Of a stretch of 51,201 bases of DNA, positions 1 to 7,208 are shown one piece after another. Origin of the DNA: Desulfobulbus sp. (GTDB lineage Bacteria; Desulfobacterota; Desulfobulbia; Desulfobulbales; Desulfobulbaceae); contig JAQUEZ010000024.1 in NCBI GenBank assembly GCA_028684915.1, positions 1 through 51,201 of the forward strand. Reading direction: 5' to 3'. The position numbers and the translations under genes were made by a program. The notes beneath the pieces are model-generated. The model did no database searches. It was not told where the DNA came from and was given only the letters and a program-made list of their open reading frames with translations. Numbering within the stretch: the first letter of the stretch is position 1; every line of letters begins with the position of its first letter.

Positions 1-1
1 T

Positions 2-112
2 CCACGCCGCGATATAACCCCCGATGAAGTCTTCCGGCAGATGGAAGTAAGACATCGACAAAGAAAAGCCTCAATAGACTCAGCATATAGACGACAGGCT
101 GCGGCCGGATAA
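2..112 (+). CDS. 3' end of an unidentified gene (partial)
   Basis: An open frame runs in from the left edge and stops at TAA 110-112, giving the last 36 residues of a protein. The tail is charged and rich in Arg and Gln (it includes ITPDEVFRQMEVRHRQRK). I do not recognise the family. No other frame through these bases is more convincing, but 36 codons are too few for certainty. It would lie upstream of and in the same direction as the oxidase operon, separated from it by about 260 bp of repeat and promoter sequence. Confidence 0.35.
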   Translation, partial: PRRDITPDEVFRQMEVRHRQRKASIDSAYRRQAAAG

Positions 113-193
113 TGTGACAAAGTAGAAATAAGTTATATTTTTCCCGCAGCCCTAATCGAGCATTGCATATGGCTCATACTCCGACAGGTTCCC

Positions 194-235
194 AGCCATC
201 TCTTAGAGTGTGATGGACTTTTTACGAGTCCATCA
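194..235 (+). repeat. Short dispersed repeat, terminal fragment (copy 1)
   Basis: The segment contains AGCCATCTCTTAGAGTG followed by a hairpin: TGATGGACT (211-219), a 7-base loop TTTTACG, and AGTCCATCA (227-235). The same string recurs inverted at 9992-10030 and, with changes, at 37571-37613. It is one end of the MITE-like element described at 9987-10149. It sits immediately before the promoter region of the oxidase operon. Confidence 0.75.
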
Positions 236-240
236 AGAAT

Positions 241-333
241 TTGATATTCCCTAATTTATTTTTTGTACTTGGCCAGTTTTATGTATAATCAGTCTGTGTA
301 GGACTGGCATTTGTAGATGATAGGGATTATCAA
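241..333. promoter_or_regulatory. Nested inverted repeats around a promoter of the oxidase operon
   Basis: A perfect -10 hexamer TATAAT lies at 284-289, with a weaker -35 candidate TTGTAC at 263-268 (15-bp spacer). An outer inverted repeat flanks it: TTGATATTCCCTA (241-253) and TAGGGATTATCAA (321-333), 12 of 13 positions complementary. An inner pair GCCAGT (272-277) and ACTGGC (303-308) is almost concentric with it. The centre of symmetry falls on the -10 box. This could be an operator or a folded 5' leader. No known regulator site was recognised. Confidence 0.5.
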
Positions 334-371
334 TAGAATTATACAGATAAACTGCTGCAAGGAGAATCGTT

Positions 372-797
372 ATGATAGAATCATTGTATGCCTTCCTGGA
401 AAAAGTTGGTTTCCATCATCCGCTGCATCCCGCGCTTACCCATATTCCCATGGGTATGGTTATGGGATGTTTCTTTTTTGGGCTACTCGCTTTTTTCGGT
501 AAAAAACCCATTTTTTTAAAAACGAGCCTACACTGCTCCGTGCTTGCATTACTGTTCATCGTCCCCACGATCATTGGCGGAATTTTCGACTGGCAGCATC
601 TGTATGCCGGTCGGTATCTCCCCTTGATCGTGGTGAAGATGGTGCTCGCAGCGGTACTGACGGCCCTGCTTGCCTATTCCGTCCATTTGCACCGCCAGGA
701 GGCTGGGGCAAAAAAAATCCTTATAATCTACTGCCTCTGCCTGGCCTGCGCCGTAGGGCTTGGGTTTTCCGGCGGAGAACTGGTCTATGGTGGCTGA
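372..797 (+). CDS. DUF2231-like four-helix membrane protein
   Basis: This 141-residue protein has four predicted membrane segments (about residues 24-43, 52-74, 82-104 and 114-137). Its histidine-rich N terminus ending in HPALTHIPMG is typical of DUF2231 proteins, which often accompany haem or copper oxidase genes. The start is well supported: AAGGAGA lies 7 bases before the ATG. It is the first gene of the oxidase cluster, 46 bp before the DOMON gene, so a role in the membrane part of that respiratory module is plausible. The conserved histidines could bind haem or metal, but that is inference. The biochemical function of the family is not settled. Confidence 0.7.
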   Translation: MIESLYAFLEKVGFHHPLHPALTHIPMGMVMGCFFFGLLAFFGKKPIFLKTSLHCSVLALLFIVPTIIGGIFDWQHLYAGRYLPLIVVKMVLAAVLTALLAYSVHLHRQEAGAKKILIIYCLCLACAVGLGFSGGELVYGG

Positions 798-843
798 ATT
801 GTTGGCCATGACTTTTCATTTAACTCACTAAAAGGAGAGATAC

Positions 844-1386
844 ATGTTTTCTCGTCGTGGAATGGTTTCAACGTTTGGTTTGCTGTCCTGTTCCCTGCTT
901 TTTGCCGGATCTCTATATGCCGGTACCTATCAACATTCGCTGAGTATCGATAAGATGAGCTTTGATTGGAGTGTTGTCGGTGACACCCTAGCCGTCAAAG
1001 TTACTGCTCCGACCACCGGTTGGGTTGGTATCGGCTTTAACCCTTCGGACATGATGAAGGATGCCAATATCATCCTAGGTTATGTGAAAGATGGGAAGGT
1101 TGAAATTTCCGATGATTTTGGCGTCGGGGTCACCGCTCATGCCCCGGATGATCGAAAAGGGGGAACCTCCAACGTTACGGTCGTCGGCGGCAGTGAGGTC
1201 GGCAATACCACCACACTTGAGTTCACCATTCCGCTAAAGAGTGGTGATGACAAAGACGGCGTGATCGATCCCAATGCTGATACCAAGGTGATGTTTGCCT
1301 ACGGCCCGGATCGTGATTCGCTGAAGATGAAGCACCAGTATGATAAAGTTGTCACCATTAATTTAGGTAGCGGCGCTATGAAATGA
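844..1386 (+). CDS. Exported DOMON-domain protein (probable haem-binding)
   Basis: This 180-residue protein has an N-terminal signal peptide (a hydrophobic stretch ending near SLYA, about residue 26). A single beta-sandwich DOMON domain follows, with the typical segments FDWSVVGDTLAVKVTAPTTG and WVGIGFNP, and a late region containing FAYGPD. DOMON domains of this kind bind b-type haem or sugars outside the cytoplasm. The start has GGAGAG 8 bases upstream. The gene overlaps sco1 by 4 bases (ATGA at 1383-1386), so the two are translationally coupled. The location suggests a periplasmic electron carrier or redox sensor serving the oxidase. The haem ligands were not verified, so the exact role is inferred. 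Confidence 0.75.
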   Translation: MFSRRGMVSTFGLLSCSLLFAGSLYAGTYQHSLSIDKMSFDWSVVGDTLAVKVTAPTTGWVGIGFNPSDMMKDANIILGYVKDGKVEISDDFGVGVTAHAPDDRKGGTSNVTVVGGSEVGNTTTLEFTIPLKSGDDKDGVIDPNADTKVMFAYGPDRDSLKMKHQYDKVVTINLGSGAMK

Positions 1387-2243
1387 TTCGTTGGCCCACT
1401 CTGTACGTCAGGGCCGTTTTGATGCTGTTCGTACTGTCGGCCTGCTTAGTGTCGATGGTCGGTCAAGGGAGGGCGGAGGAGCAAAACCGCCGCCTTCCCT
1501 TTGATGAAGAGGCTGCTGCATCGGCCAATGCCCTACAGGCACCCCAAGACTGGATTGAAGAAAAAACAGGGGGGTACCTGCCGCTGGAGGCACTTTTTGT
1601 TGATGAGCAGGGCCGGGAAGTGCACCTAGGCCAACTGATCGACCGACCGACCCTGCTGCTGCCGGTGTATTACACCTGTCCTTCGATTTGTTCCTTTGAT
1701 TTGGCCAATTTGGCCGACTCAATCCGCCGCTTGCAATACGATGAACCCACCGGTTTTCGGGTGCTTAGCTTAAGCTTTAACAGCGAAGATACGTCGACGA
1801 TTGCGGCTGCAGCCAAGCCGAATTACACCCATTTATTGAGTGGGCGTTTGCCTGAACAGAGATGGTCTTTTCTCACCGGGAGCGATGAGAACATTCGCAA
1901 GGTAACTCAGGCCATCGGCTATCGTTTTCAACGCAATAGCGAAGGGATTTTTGTCCATCCTTCAGCTTTGATTGCTGTGGACAAAAAAGGCCAAATCATA
2001 AAGTACATCTACGGATCCTTTATTCCCGGGGATGTTGAACTGGCGCTTAAGGAGGCTGCCGAGGGGCGGCCTTCCACTTCGATTCGGCGCCTGTTAGCCT
2101 TCTGTTTTCCGGCCAATCCCCGACAGAATGCTGTTGTTTTGAACGTGCTGAAGATTGCTTCGGCTGCAGTGCTCATCGGTGGCGGCTTCTGGCTTGCCCG
2201 CCTGCTGCGGAAGAAAAACCCTCCCCAACTTCCCCCAACATAA
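1383..2243 (+). CDS. Sco1/SenC family copper chaperone for cytochrome oxidase
   Basis: This 286-residue protein has an N-terminal hydrophobic export signal and a thioredoxin-like Sco domain. The copper-binding pair is visible as CPSIC (Cys99 and Cys103), with the distant ligand His192 in FVHPSALIAVD. A C-terminal membrane helix (IASAAVLIGGGFWLARLL) is followed by a basic tail, so the protein is probably anchored at both ends. Sco proteins deliver copper to the CuA centre of oxidase subunit II. The genes for DOMON, Sco and CoxA are packed with a 4-base overlap on one side and a 3-base gap on the other. All three key copper ligands are present, so it should be functional. Confidence 0.88.
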   Translation: MIRWPTLYVRAVLMLFVLSACLVSMVGQGRAEEQNRRLPFDEEAAASANALQAPQDWIEEKTGGYLPLEALFVDEQGREVHLGQLIDRPTLLLPVYYTCPSICSFDLANLADSIRRLQYDEPTGFRVLSLSFNSEDTSTIAAAAKPNYTHLLSGRLPEQRWSFLTGSDENIRKVTQAIGYRFQRNSEGIFVHPSALIAVDKKGQIIKYIYGSFIPGDVELALKEAAEGRPSTSIRRLLAFCFPANPRQNAVVLNVLKIASAAVLIGGGFWLARLLRKKNPPQLPPT

Positions 2244-2246
2244 GCC

Positions 2247-3872
2247 ATGGCCAATCCACCTTCATTTTTTGAGACTCCCGCACCTCCCGGCCTGACCGGT
2301 ATCAAGGCCTGGCTGTGTACCCACGATCACAAACGGCTGGGGTTGATGTACCTCTGGGCGATTTTGTTCTGGTTTGTCATTGCCCTCTGCGTAGGATTTC
2401 TCCTCCGTATCGAGCTGATGACCATGGGGCCTACCATCATGTCGGCCAAAATCTATAACTCGGCCTTTACCCTGCACGGGGTGATCATGATTTTTTTGTT
2501 CATCATTCCGGCAATTCCGGCCATATTCGGCAATTTCTTTTTGCCGATTCAACTGGGTGCGGACGATGTCTTCTTCCCTCGTTTGAACCTGCTTTCCTGG
2601 TACCTCTATATCCTGGGCGGAATCTTGGCTATCGGCGCTCTGTTCACTGGTGGTGGTTTTCCCGATACCGGCTGGACCTTTTATGTCCCCTTTAGCGTCG
2701 GCACCAAGCATAACGTGCCGATGACGGTGTTTGCAGCCTTCATCCTCGGGATGTCGTCCATGCTCACCGGGCTCAACTTCATCACTACAGTGCATCGCAA
2801 ACGGGCCGCGAACATGGGCTGGATGCAGATCCCTCTGTTTACCTGGTCGCTCTATGCCACTGCCTGGGTGCAGCTGCTGGCAACCCCGGTGATTTCCATT
2901 ACGCTGCTTCTCGTGATTGTCGAGCGGGTGTTCCAGGTGGGGCTGTTTGATCCAGCCAAAGGTGGCGATCCCATCCTCTATCAGCATCTGTTCTGGATGT
3001 ACTCGCACCCGGCGGTCTATGTCATGATCCTGCCGGGAATGGGCGTGGTTTCCGAGATCATCCCCACCTTTTCACGCAAGGCGATCTTCGGCTACAAGGC
3101 GATAGTCTTCTCTTCCATGGGTATTGCCGTTGCCGGATCACTGGTCTGGGCCCATCACATGTATACCAGCGGCATGAGCGACACTGCGGTATTCGTTTTC
3201 TCCCTTTTGACTTTTCTGGTAGCCATTCCCACGGCGGTAAAGGTGTTTTCCTGGGTTGCGACCCTGTATAAGGCATCCATTGAGATGACCCCTCCGCTGC
3301 TGTATGCGCTCATCTTTATATATCTTTTTTCTGTTGGCGGTTTGACAGGCCTGGTTTTAGGAGCCGCTGGTCCGGATATCTATGTCCATGACACCCATTT
3401 TGTGGTGGCTCACTTTCATTTCACCATGTTCGGTGGAACCGGTTTTGCCTTTTTTGCCGCCTTGCATTACTGGTGGCCCAAGATGTTTGGTATCCTCTAC
3501 AATTTCCGCCGGGCCTATATAGCCGCCACCCTCGCCACTGTGGGCTTTATGTTCCACTATGTACCGATGTTCATTCTGGGACTTCAGGGCATGCCGCGGC
3601 GGTACTACGACTATCTACCGCAGTATGCCCGCGGTAATGAGTTTGCAGCCGTTGGTGGCGTTCTCCTGTTCAGCGGCGTGGTTCTGATGCTGGTTAACCT
3701 GCTGCTTAGTTTCCGCACCCGCAAACCGGCCTCAGCCAATCCCTGGGGTGGCTGTACCCTGGAGTGGACCGTGCCTTCACCACCACCGGTGCAAAACTTT
3801 GTCACTGCACCGCAGATCAAGGCGTACCCCTACGATTTTTCCGATATAGTTGGCAGCCAGGATAAATCCTGA
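2247..3872 (+). CDS. coxA: Cytochrome c oxidase subunit I (haem-copper oxidase, A2-like)
   Basis: This is the catalytic subunit of an aa3-type oxygen reductase: 541 residues, about twelve membrane helices, normal length. Visible signatures are the low-spin haem His in FTLHGVIMIF, the CuB His and cross-linked Tyr in YSHPAVYVM, the CuB pair in HHMYTSGM, and the two haem His in HDTHFVVAHFHFTMFG. The usual D-channel Glu of HPEVY is Ala here, and a Tyr-Ser pair precedes the His. That is the hallmark described for the A2 subgroup of A-type oxidases. Assignment to A2 is my inference from that motif. The gene sits between sco1 and coxC in the same operon. Confidence 0.95.
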   Translation: MANPPSFFETPAPPGLTGIKAWLCTHDHKRLGLMYLWAILFWFVIALCVGFLLRIELMTMGPTIMSAKIYNSAFTLHGVIMIFLFIIPAIPAIFGNFFLPIQLGADDVFFPRLNLLSWYLYILGGILAIGALFTGGGFPDTGWTFYVPFSVGTKHNVPMTVFAAFILGMSSMLTGLNFITTVHRKRAANMGWMQIPLFTWSLYATAWVQLLATPVISITLLLVIVERVFQVGLFDPAKGGDPILYQHLFWMYSHPAVYVMILPGMGVVSEIIPTFSRKAIFGYKAIVFSSMGIAVAGSLVWAHHMYTSGMSDTAVFVFSLLTFLVAIPTAVKVFSWVATLYKASIEMTPPLLYALIFIYLFSVGGLTGLVLGAAGPDIYVHDTHFVVAHFHFTMFGGTGFAFFAALHYWWPKMFGILYNFRRAYIAATLATVGFMFHYVPMFILGLQGMPRRYYDYLPQYARGNEFAAVGGVLLFSGVVLMLVNLLLSFRTRKPASANPWGGCTLEWTVPSPPPVQNFVTAPQIKAYPYDFSDIVGSQDKS

Positions 3873-3936
3873 AAGGAGGTTGTTTACAATGCACAAAGAA
3901 AGCGGCAACCCAAGCCTTACAGGAAAAACGCCATGA
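3873..3936 (+). other. 15-codon leader frame with strong ribosome-binding site before coxC
   Basis: Directly after the coxA stop lies AAAGGAGGT, the best Shine-Dalgarno match of the operon. Nine bases later an ATG (3889) opens a 15-codon frame, MHKESGNPSLTGKTP. Its TGA (3934-3936) overlaps the coxC ATG (3933-3935) as ATGA. The coxC start itself has only a weaker AGGAA. The arrangement suggests translational coupling. Alternatively the true CoxC N terminus begins here and a one-base shift separates the frames. Confidence 0.45.
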
Positions 3937-4529
3937 CAAGCCAGCGCGATCAGGCCGGTATCCGCATTGGGATGTGGCTGTTTCTCTACACCGAGATCAT
4001 CCTCTTTGGCGGCCTCTTTGTCCTCTATGCGGTCTACTTCCACGAATATCCCAAGGACTTTGCTGAAAACGGCAAGGAACTCAATCGGATTATCGGGGCC
4101 ATCAACACCGCCATTCTTTTGATCTCCAGTTTCACCGTCGCAGCCTCGATAACCGCCCTCAGGCAACAGAGCAAGAGATTGTGTCTGGGTTTGCTGGGTA
4201 TCTCTTTTGGATGCGGTCTACTCTTCTTGATCAACAAGTACTTTGAGTGGGGCCATAAATTTGCCCACGGCCTTTATCCTAACTCACCGGATCTAGTCAG
4301 TGGGCCGCCCGGCCGGAATATTTTTTTTGGTCTCTACTATGTCATCACCGGCCTGCATGGACTCCATGTGATCATCGGCATGACACTCCTAGCGGTTAGT
4401 TTTGTGCTTATTTGGCAAAATACGGTCAATGCTGATCGGTATGCGTTTCTTGAAAACTCAGGCCTCTACTGGCATCTGGTCGATCTGATCTGGATTTTTG
4501 TTTTCCCCTTGTTCTATCTAGTGCTTTAA
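3933..4529 (+). CDS. coxC: Cytochrome c oxidase subunit III
   Basis: This 198-residue protein has five predicted membrane helices, the short form of subunit III seen in many bacterial oxidases. Family features are the N-terminal GMWLFLYTEIILFGGLF segment, the central FEWGHKFAHGLYPN region, and the C-terminal GLHGLHVIIGM and YWHLVDLIWIFVFPLFYL helices. It stabilises the catalytic subunit and is not itself redox active. The start overlaps the stop of a 15-codon leader frame by 4 bases, so translation may depend on that leader. CoxD follows after 18 bp. Apart from the leader, nothing unusual is seen. Confidence 0.92.
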   Translation: MTSQRDQAGIRIGMWLFLYTEIILFGGLFVLYAVYFHEYPKDFAENGKELNRIIGAINTAILLISSFTVAASITALRQQSKRLCLGLLGISFGCGLLFLINKYFEWGHKFAHGLYPNSPDLVSGPPGRNIFFGLYYVITGLHGLHVIIGMTLLAVSFVLIWQNTVNADRYAFLENSGLYWHLVDLIWIFVFPLFYLVL

Positions 4530-4547
4530 AAGGGGGTTGGAGGCTTT

Positions 4548-4832
4548 ATGCACGACAATGAACAACATATTCTGTCTTACAAAACCCTGGCGCTGGTGCT
4601 TGTGGCCCTGCTTGTACTGACCGGGGTGACCATAGGGGTCAGTTATGTCCATATGGGTATTTTAAATGTACCCATAGCCCTGGGTATTGCCTGCACCAAG
4701 GTCTCTTTGGTTTTGCTCTATTTTATGCACCTGAAGTTTGAGGGTAAGGCCATTAAGATATCCTTTCTCTGTACCATCTGTTTCCTTGCCATCATGATCA
4801 GTTTTACTTTTTGGGATGTGGCTTTTCGTTAG
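4548..4832 (+). CDS. Cytochrome c oxidase subunit IV, prokaryotic type
   Basis: This small membrane protein of 94 residues has three predicted helices (about residues 10-28, 35-57 and 69-90). The conserved TKVSLVLLYFMHLKFEGK segment is characteristic of the bacterial subunit IV (COX4_pro) family. It is an accessory subunit that helps assemble the oxidase in the membrane. A GGAGG motif lies 5 bases before the ATG. The gene is followed by a 116-bp gap containing the tip of a dispersed repeat, then by coxB. The order coxA-coxC-coxD-coxB, with subunit II last, differs from the common arrangement with coxB first. Confidence 0.88.
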   Translation: MHDNEQHILSYKTLALVLVALLVLTGVTIGVSYVHMGILNVPIALGIACTKVSLVLLYFMHLKFEGKAIKISFLCTICFLAIMISFTFWDVAFR

Positions 4833-4850
4833 GGCGAATTGGGTAATGGT

Positions 4851-4870
4851 TGACGGCGTCGTAAAAACTT
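4851..4870 (+). repeat. Dispersed repeat, end fragment only (copy 2)
   Basis: TGACGGCGTCGTAAAAACTT matches the reverse complement of the right terminus of the full element at 10130-10149 in 19 of 20 bases. Only this terminus is recognisable. It lies in the gap between coxD and coxB and may be a relic of an insertion. Confidence 0.5.
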
Positions 4871-4948
4871 ACAGAGTAAGCAGGTTGCAAAGCGAGAAAC
4901 GTCATCCTTAAAGTTAGTTAAGGATTGACAAAAATCGAGGAAAATCGA

Positions 4949-5539
4949 ATGGATCCAGTTGTCGGCATTGATCGCGCATTTTGGTATATCTTTGTTGTTT
5001 CAGCCGTGCTCCTGACCGGTATCACTGCGGTGATGATTTACTTCGTGATCCGTTACCGCCGCAGCCGGCATCCGGTGGCTGCCGATATTCGCGATAACTG
5101 GAAGCTGGAACTGGCCTGGACCATCATCCCCACCCTGATTGCTTTGTCGATGTTCGTAGTTGGTTGGAAATCCTACACCGGCCTTCGGACTGTTCCCGCG
5201 GGAACGGTGCAGGTGAATGTTTTGGCACAGATGTTTTCCTGGATCTTTATCTATGGTAACGACAAAGAGTCGGAAAATCTGCTGGTTGTTCCGGAAAATA
5301 CCCCGATAAAACTCAACATTGAATCCCTGGATGTTATCCACAGCTTTTATCTGCCAGCCTTTCGGGTCAAGGCGGATGCAATAAAAAATTACCCCACCTA
5401 TGTCTGGTTTCAGTCCCGAGGGCCAGGAGAGTTTGATATTTTCTGTGCAGAATATTGCGGACTTGACCACTCCCAGATGCTTGCAAAACTTAAAGTTGTG
5501 CCCAAAGCGGAGTATGAGACCTGGTTGCAGGAGGATTGA
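4949..5539 (+). CDS. coxB: Cytochrome c oxidase subunit II (CuA subunit)
   Basis: This 196-residue protein has two N-terminal membrane helices (FWYIFVVSAVLLTGITAVM and a second around WTIIPTLIALSMFVVGW) and a periplasmic cupredoxin domain. The CuA ligands are visible: His in VIHSFYLPAF, then CAEYCGLDHSQM, giving the Cys-x-Glu-x-Cys-x3-His-x2-Met pattern. There is no fused cytochrome c domain. I chose ATG 4949 because GAGG lies 8 bases upstream. A TTG at 4925 in the same frame would add eight residues. This subunit accepts electrons from cytochrome c or a periplasmic donor and passes them to subunit I. Confidence 0.93.
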   Translation: MDPVVGIDRAFWYIFVVSAVLLTGITAVMIYFVIRYRRSRHPVAADIRDNWKLELAWTIIPTLIALSMFVVGWKSYTGLRTVPAGTVQVNVLAQMFSWIFIYGNDKESENLLVVPENTPIKLNIESLDVIHSFYLPAFRVKADAIKNYPTYVWFQSRGPGEFDIFCAEYCGLDHSQMLAKLKVVPKAEYETWLQED

Positions 5540-5558
5540 GAGCGTTATTTCCAGTGTT

Positions 5559-6443
5559 GTGTTGTCCTTTAACCATTCTTTTTCCTGGCTGGGGCGTTGG
5601 CTGCAACTGACCAAAATTGCCCTCTGCCTGCCGGTAGCCTGCTCCTCTGGATTTGGCTACATTCTCTGTCGGCCCGTGCTCGAGTGGTCCCTTGTTTGGG
5701 TTATGCTAGCGGTGCTGGCCTTGGCCTGCGGAGCAGCAGCCGGCAACAGCCTGCAGGAAATAGACATTGATCGGTTGTATGCACGCACTTCTCGGCGCCC
5801 TTTGGTCACAGGTCGCGTCGGGGTGCGTGAAGCGCGCCTTGTCTGTGGTACATTGCTCTGCCTCGGCCTGGTTCTTTTGCTGGTTTCTTCAATCCATATC
5901 ATACCGCTCCTGTTGGGTGCGTCGGCCCTGGTGGCCTATAATCTCCTCTACACGCCTCTTAAACAGATCTCGCCTTTTGCTCTTGTTCCCGGTGCAATTG
6001 CCGGGGCTCTCCCTCCCTTGATCGGTTGGACCGCTGCCGGAGGGGCCTTACTCTCGGCTGCCTCCTGGCTTCTTTTTTCCCTCTTCTTTTTGTGGCAAAT
6101 TCCCCATTTTTTCTTGATTTTCTTTCGACACCGACACGATTACGAGCAAGTTGGACGGCCCATCCTGATTCGGCAAATTTCCGAACCAGGCCTGTGCCGG
6201 GTATTTCTGGTGTGGCTGCTGGCACTGGTTACCGTTATTTTAACTTTTCCCTTATTGCTACCGCATCTGTTACTGGCGAGTAAAGTCCTTTTGCTCATTT
6301 TGGCAGGGGAGGTCTTGGCTGTAGGGGCATTTTCTGCGCAGTTCGGCAGAAAAGGGAAGGGGCAGGGACATGCGTTTCTTTGCTTTAACGCCTGCTTTTT
6401 TCTCACCATGGTCTTGGTGATGGCGGTCCAGCTCTGGTGGTGA
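5559..6443 (+). CDS. ctaB: Haem O synthase (protohaem IX farnesyltransferase)
   Basis: This UbiA-family prenyltransferase of about 294 residues has many membrane helices. It carries the first Asp-rich motif region as NSLQEIDIDRLYARTSRRPL and a second loop around HRHDYEQVGRPI. CtaB adds a farnesyl chain to haem b to make haem O, the precursor of haem A, which fits its place after the oxidase subunits. The start is uncertain. The frame is open far back into coxB, no ATG is near, and GTG 5559 is the most reasonable choice. A GGAGG at 5530-5534, inside the end of coxB, hints at a start nearer 5547. The gene is clearly coupled to coxB. Confidence 0.85.
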   Translation: MLSFNHSFSWLGRWLQLTKIALCLPVACSSGFGYILCRPVLEWSLVWVMLAVLALACGAAAGNSLQEIDIDRLYARTSRRPLVTGRVGVREARLVCGTLLCLGLVLLLVSSIHIIPLLLGASALVAYNLLYTPLKQISPFALVPGAIAGALPPLIGWTAAGGALLSAASWLLFSLFFLWQIPHFFLIFFRHRHDYEQVGRPILIRQISEPGLCRVFLVWLLALVTVILTFPLLLPHLLLASKVLLLILAGEVLAVGAFSAQFGRKGKGQGHAFLCFNACFFLTMVLVMAVQLWW

Positions 6444-6519
6444 AGGTTGCTGCGGTGGCGGAGCGTGGGAAACGCTGATTTGACGTATTGTCGTTTTCGT
6501 AAAAAATTTCGAACCCGAC

Positions 6520-6645
6520 GTGCCTGGTTCGGTAAGATCCTGTATTTTCGGTGCGGTGCTTGTTGGCTTTTGTTTATTTTTCGCGGCCCTTTATTCGTTT
6601 TCCGGAGAAATGGTCAAGGCGCCGAGGCGGGCACGAAGGGTGTGA
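6520..6645 (+). CDS. Possible small single-helix membrane protein
   Basis: Downstream of ctaB a 41-codon frame (GTG 6520 to TGA 6643) encodes one convincing membrane helix, IFGAVLVGFCLFFAALYSF. A positively charged tail (KAPRRARRV) follows. Small one-helix proteins are common accessories of terminal oxidases. The composition looks more protein-like than the Cys/Arg/Trp-rich frame that overlaps it. Against it, there is no clear Shine-Dalgarno site or ATG, and its end overlaps the 3' end of the minus-strand gene at 6591. Treat it as a candidate only. Confidence 0.22.
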   Translation: MPGSVRSCIFGAVLVGFCLFFAALYSFSGEMVKAPRRARRV

Positions 6646-7208
6646 AGGCGGTTTTCTGATTTATACCCCTCTCCGGCACTGTAGGATTTGAGCGTGGTTG
6701 TCGCGTGTTGTTGCGGTTTGCCCTTGGAGATCTCCTTGAGAATATGCCTTTGGATCTGGTTGTATTTCTGCAGAAGCTGGTGGATTTCGGTTGGGTTGCC
6801 TTTGAGGGCATACGCCAAAGCCGGGGAGATATTACCGATAACCTTGATCGAATTGATGTAGACCGGTATGCCGTCTTCCTTCTCGACAATACGGCGGATT
6901 CCCTGGTGAAGGCTGTTTTTGTCGCTGATATTGCGCTCAATAGTGTCGCTGTGCCAGATATCAGCCGGTGTTCGTTCCCGAGCCAGACCGACAATGGAGC
7001 CTGTGGTCATCCCAAGGGGAAAGTTGGTGATTGTCTCACGAAACACCTGGGCAAAGGTTGAGTCGAACAACTGCACGATCCGATTTTTTGACGGATCATG
7101 GAACACAATGCCGTAACTACCCGAATCTCTTTTAAATTGGGCCAGTAAGGTGATGTATGAGTTGTAAATGTTTATGATGTCATTAATCTTTACGAGGTTC
7201 TGCTTCAC
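6591..7208 (-). CDS. Hypothetical protein, third gene of the FapA-CBS operon
   Basis: I do not recognise the family of this 205-residue protein. It is soluble, with no signal peptide or membrane helix. The first 75 residues look like an alpha/beta region, and GSYGIVFHDPSKNRIVQLF is suggestive of a small ligand-binding fold. A helical region follows (HQLLQKYNQIQRHILKEISK), then a basic, low-complexity tail. It starts with GTG, and its start overlaps the CBS gene stop by 4 bases (GTGA at 7205-7208), so the two are coupled. The context suggests it works with the CBS-ACT protein upstream, but the function is unknown. Confidence 0.75.
   Translation of the reverse strand: MKQNLVKINDIINIYNSYITLLAQFKRDSGSYGIVFHDPSKNRIVQLFDSTFAQVFRETITNFPLGMTTGSIVGLARERTPADIWHSDTIERNISDKNSLHQGIRRIVEKEDGIPVYINSIKVIGNISPALAYALKGNPTEIHQLLQKYNQIQRHILKEISKGKPQQHATTTLKSYSAGEGYKSENRLHTLRARLGALTISPENE

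Noticed and set aside
2262..3008. A 248-codon antisense open frame within coxA
   Set aside because: It is rich in His, Gln, Glu and Arg, as expected of the complement of a membrane-protein gene. It has no domain motifs and coxA is certain on the other strand.
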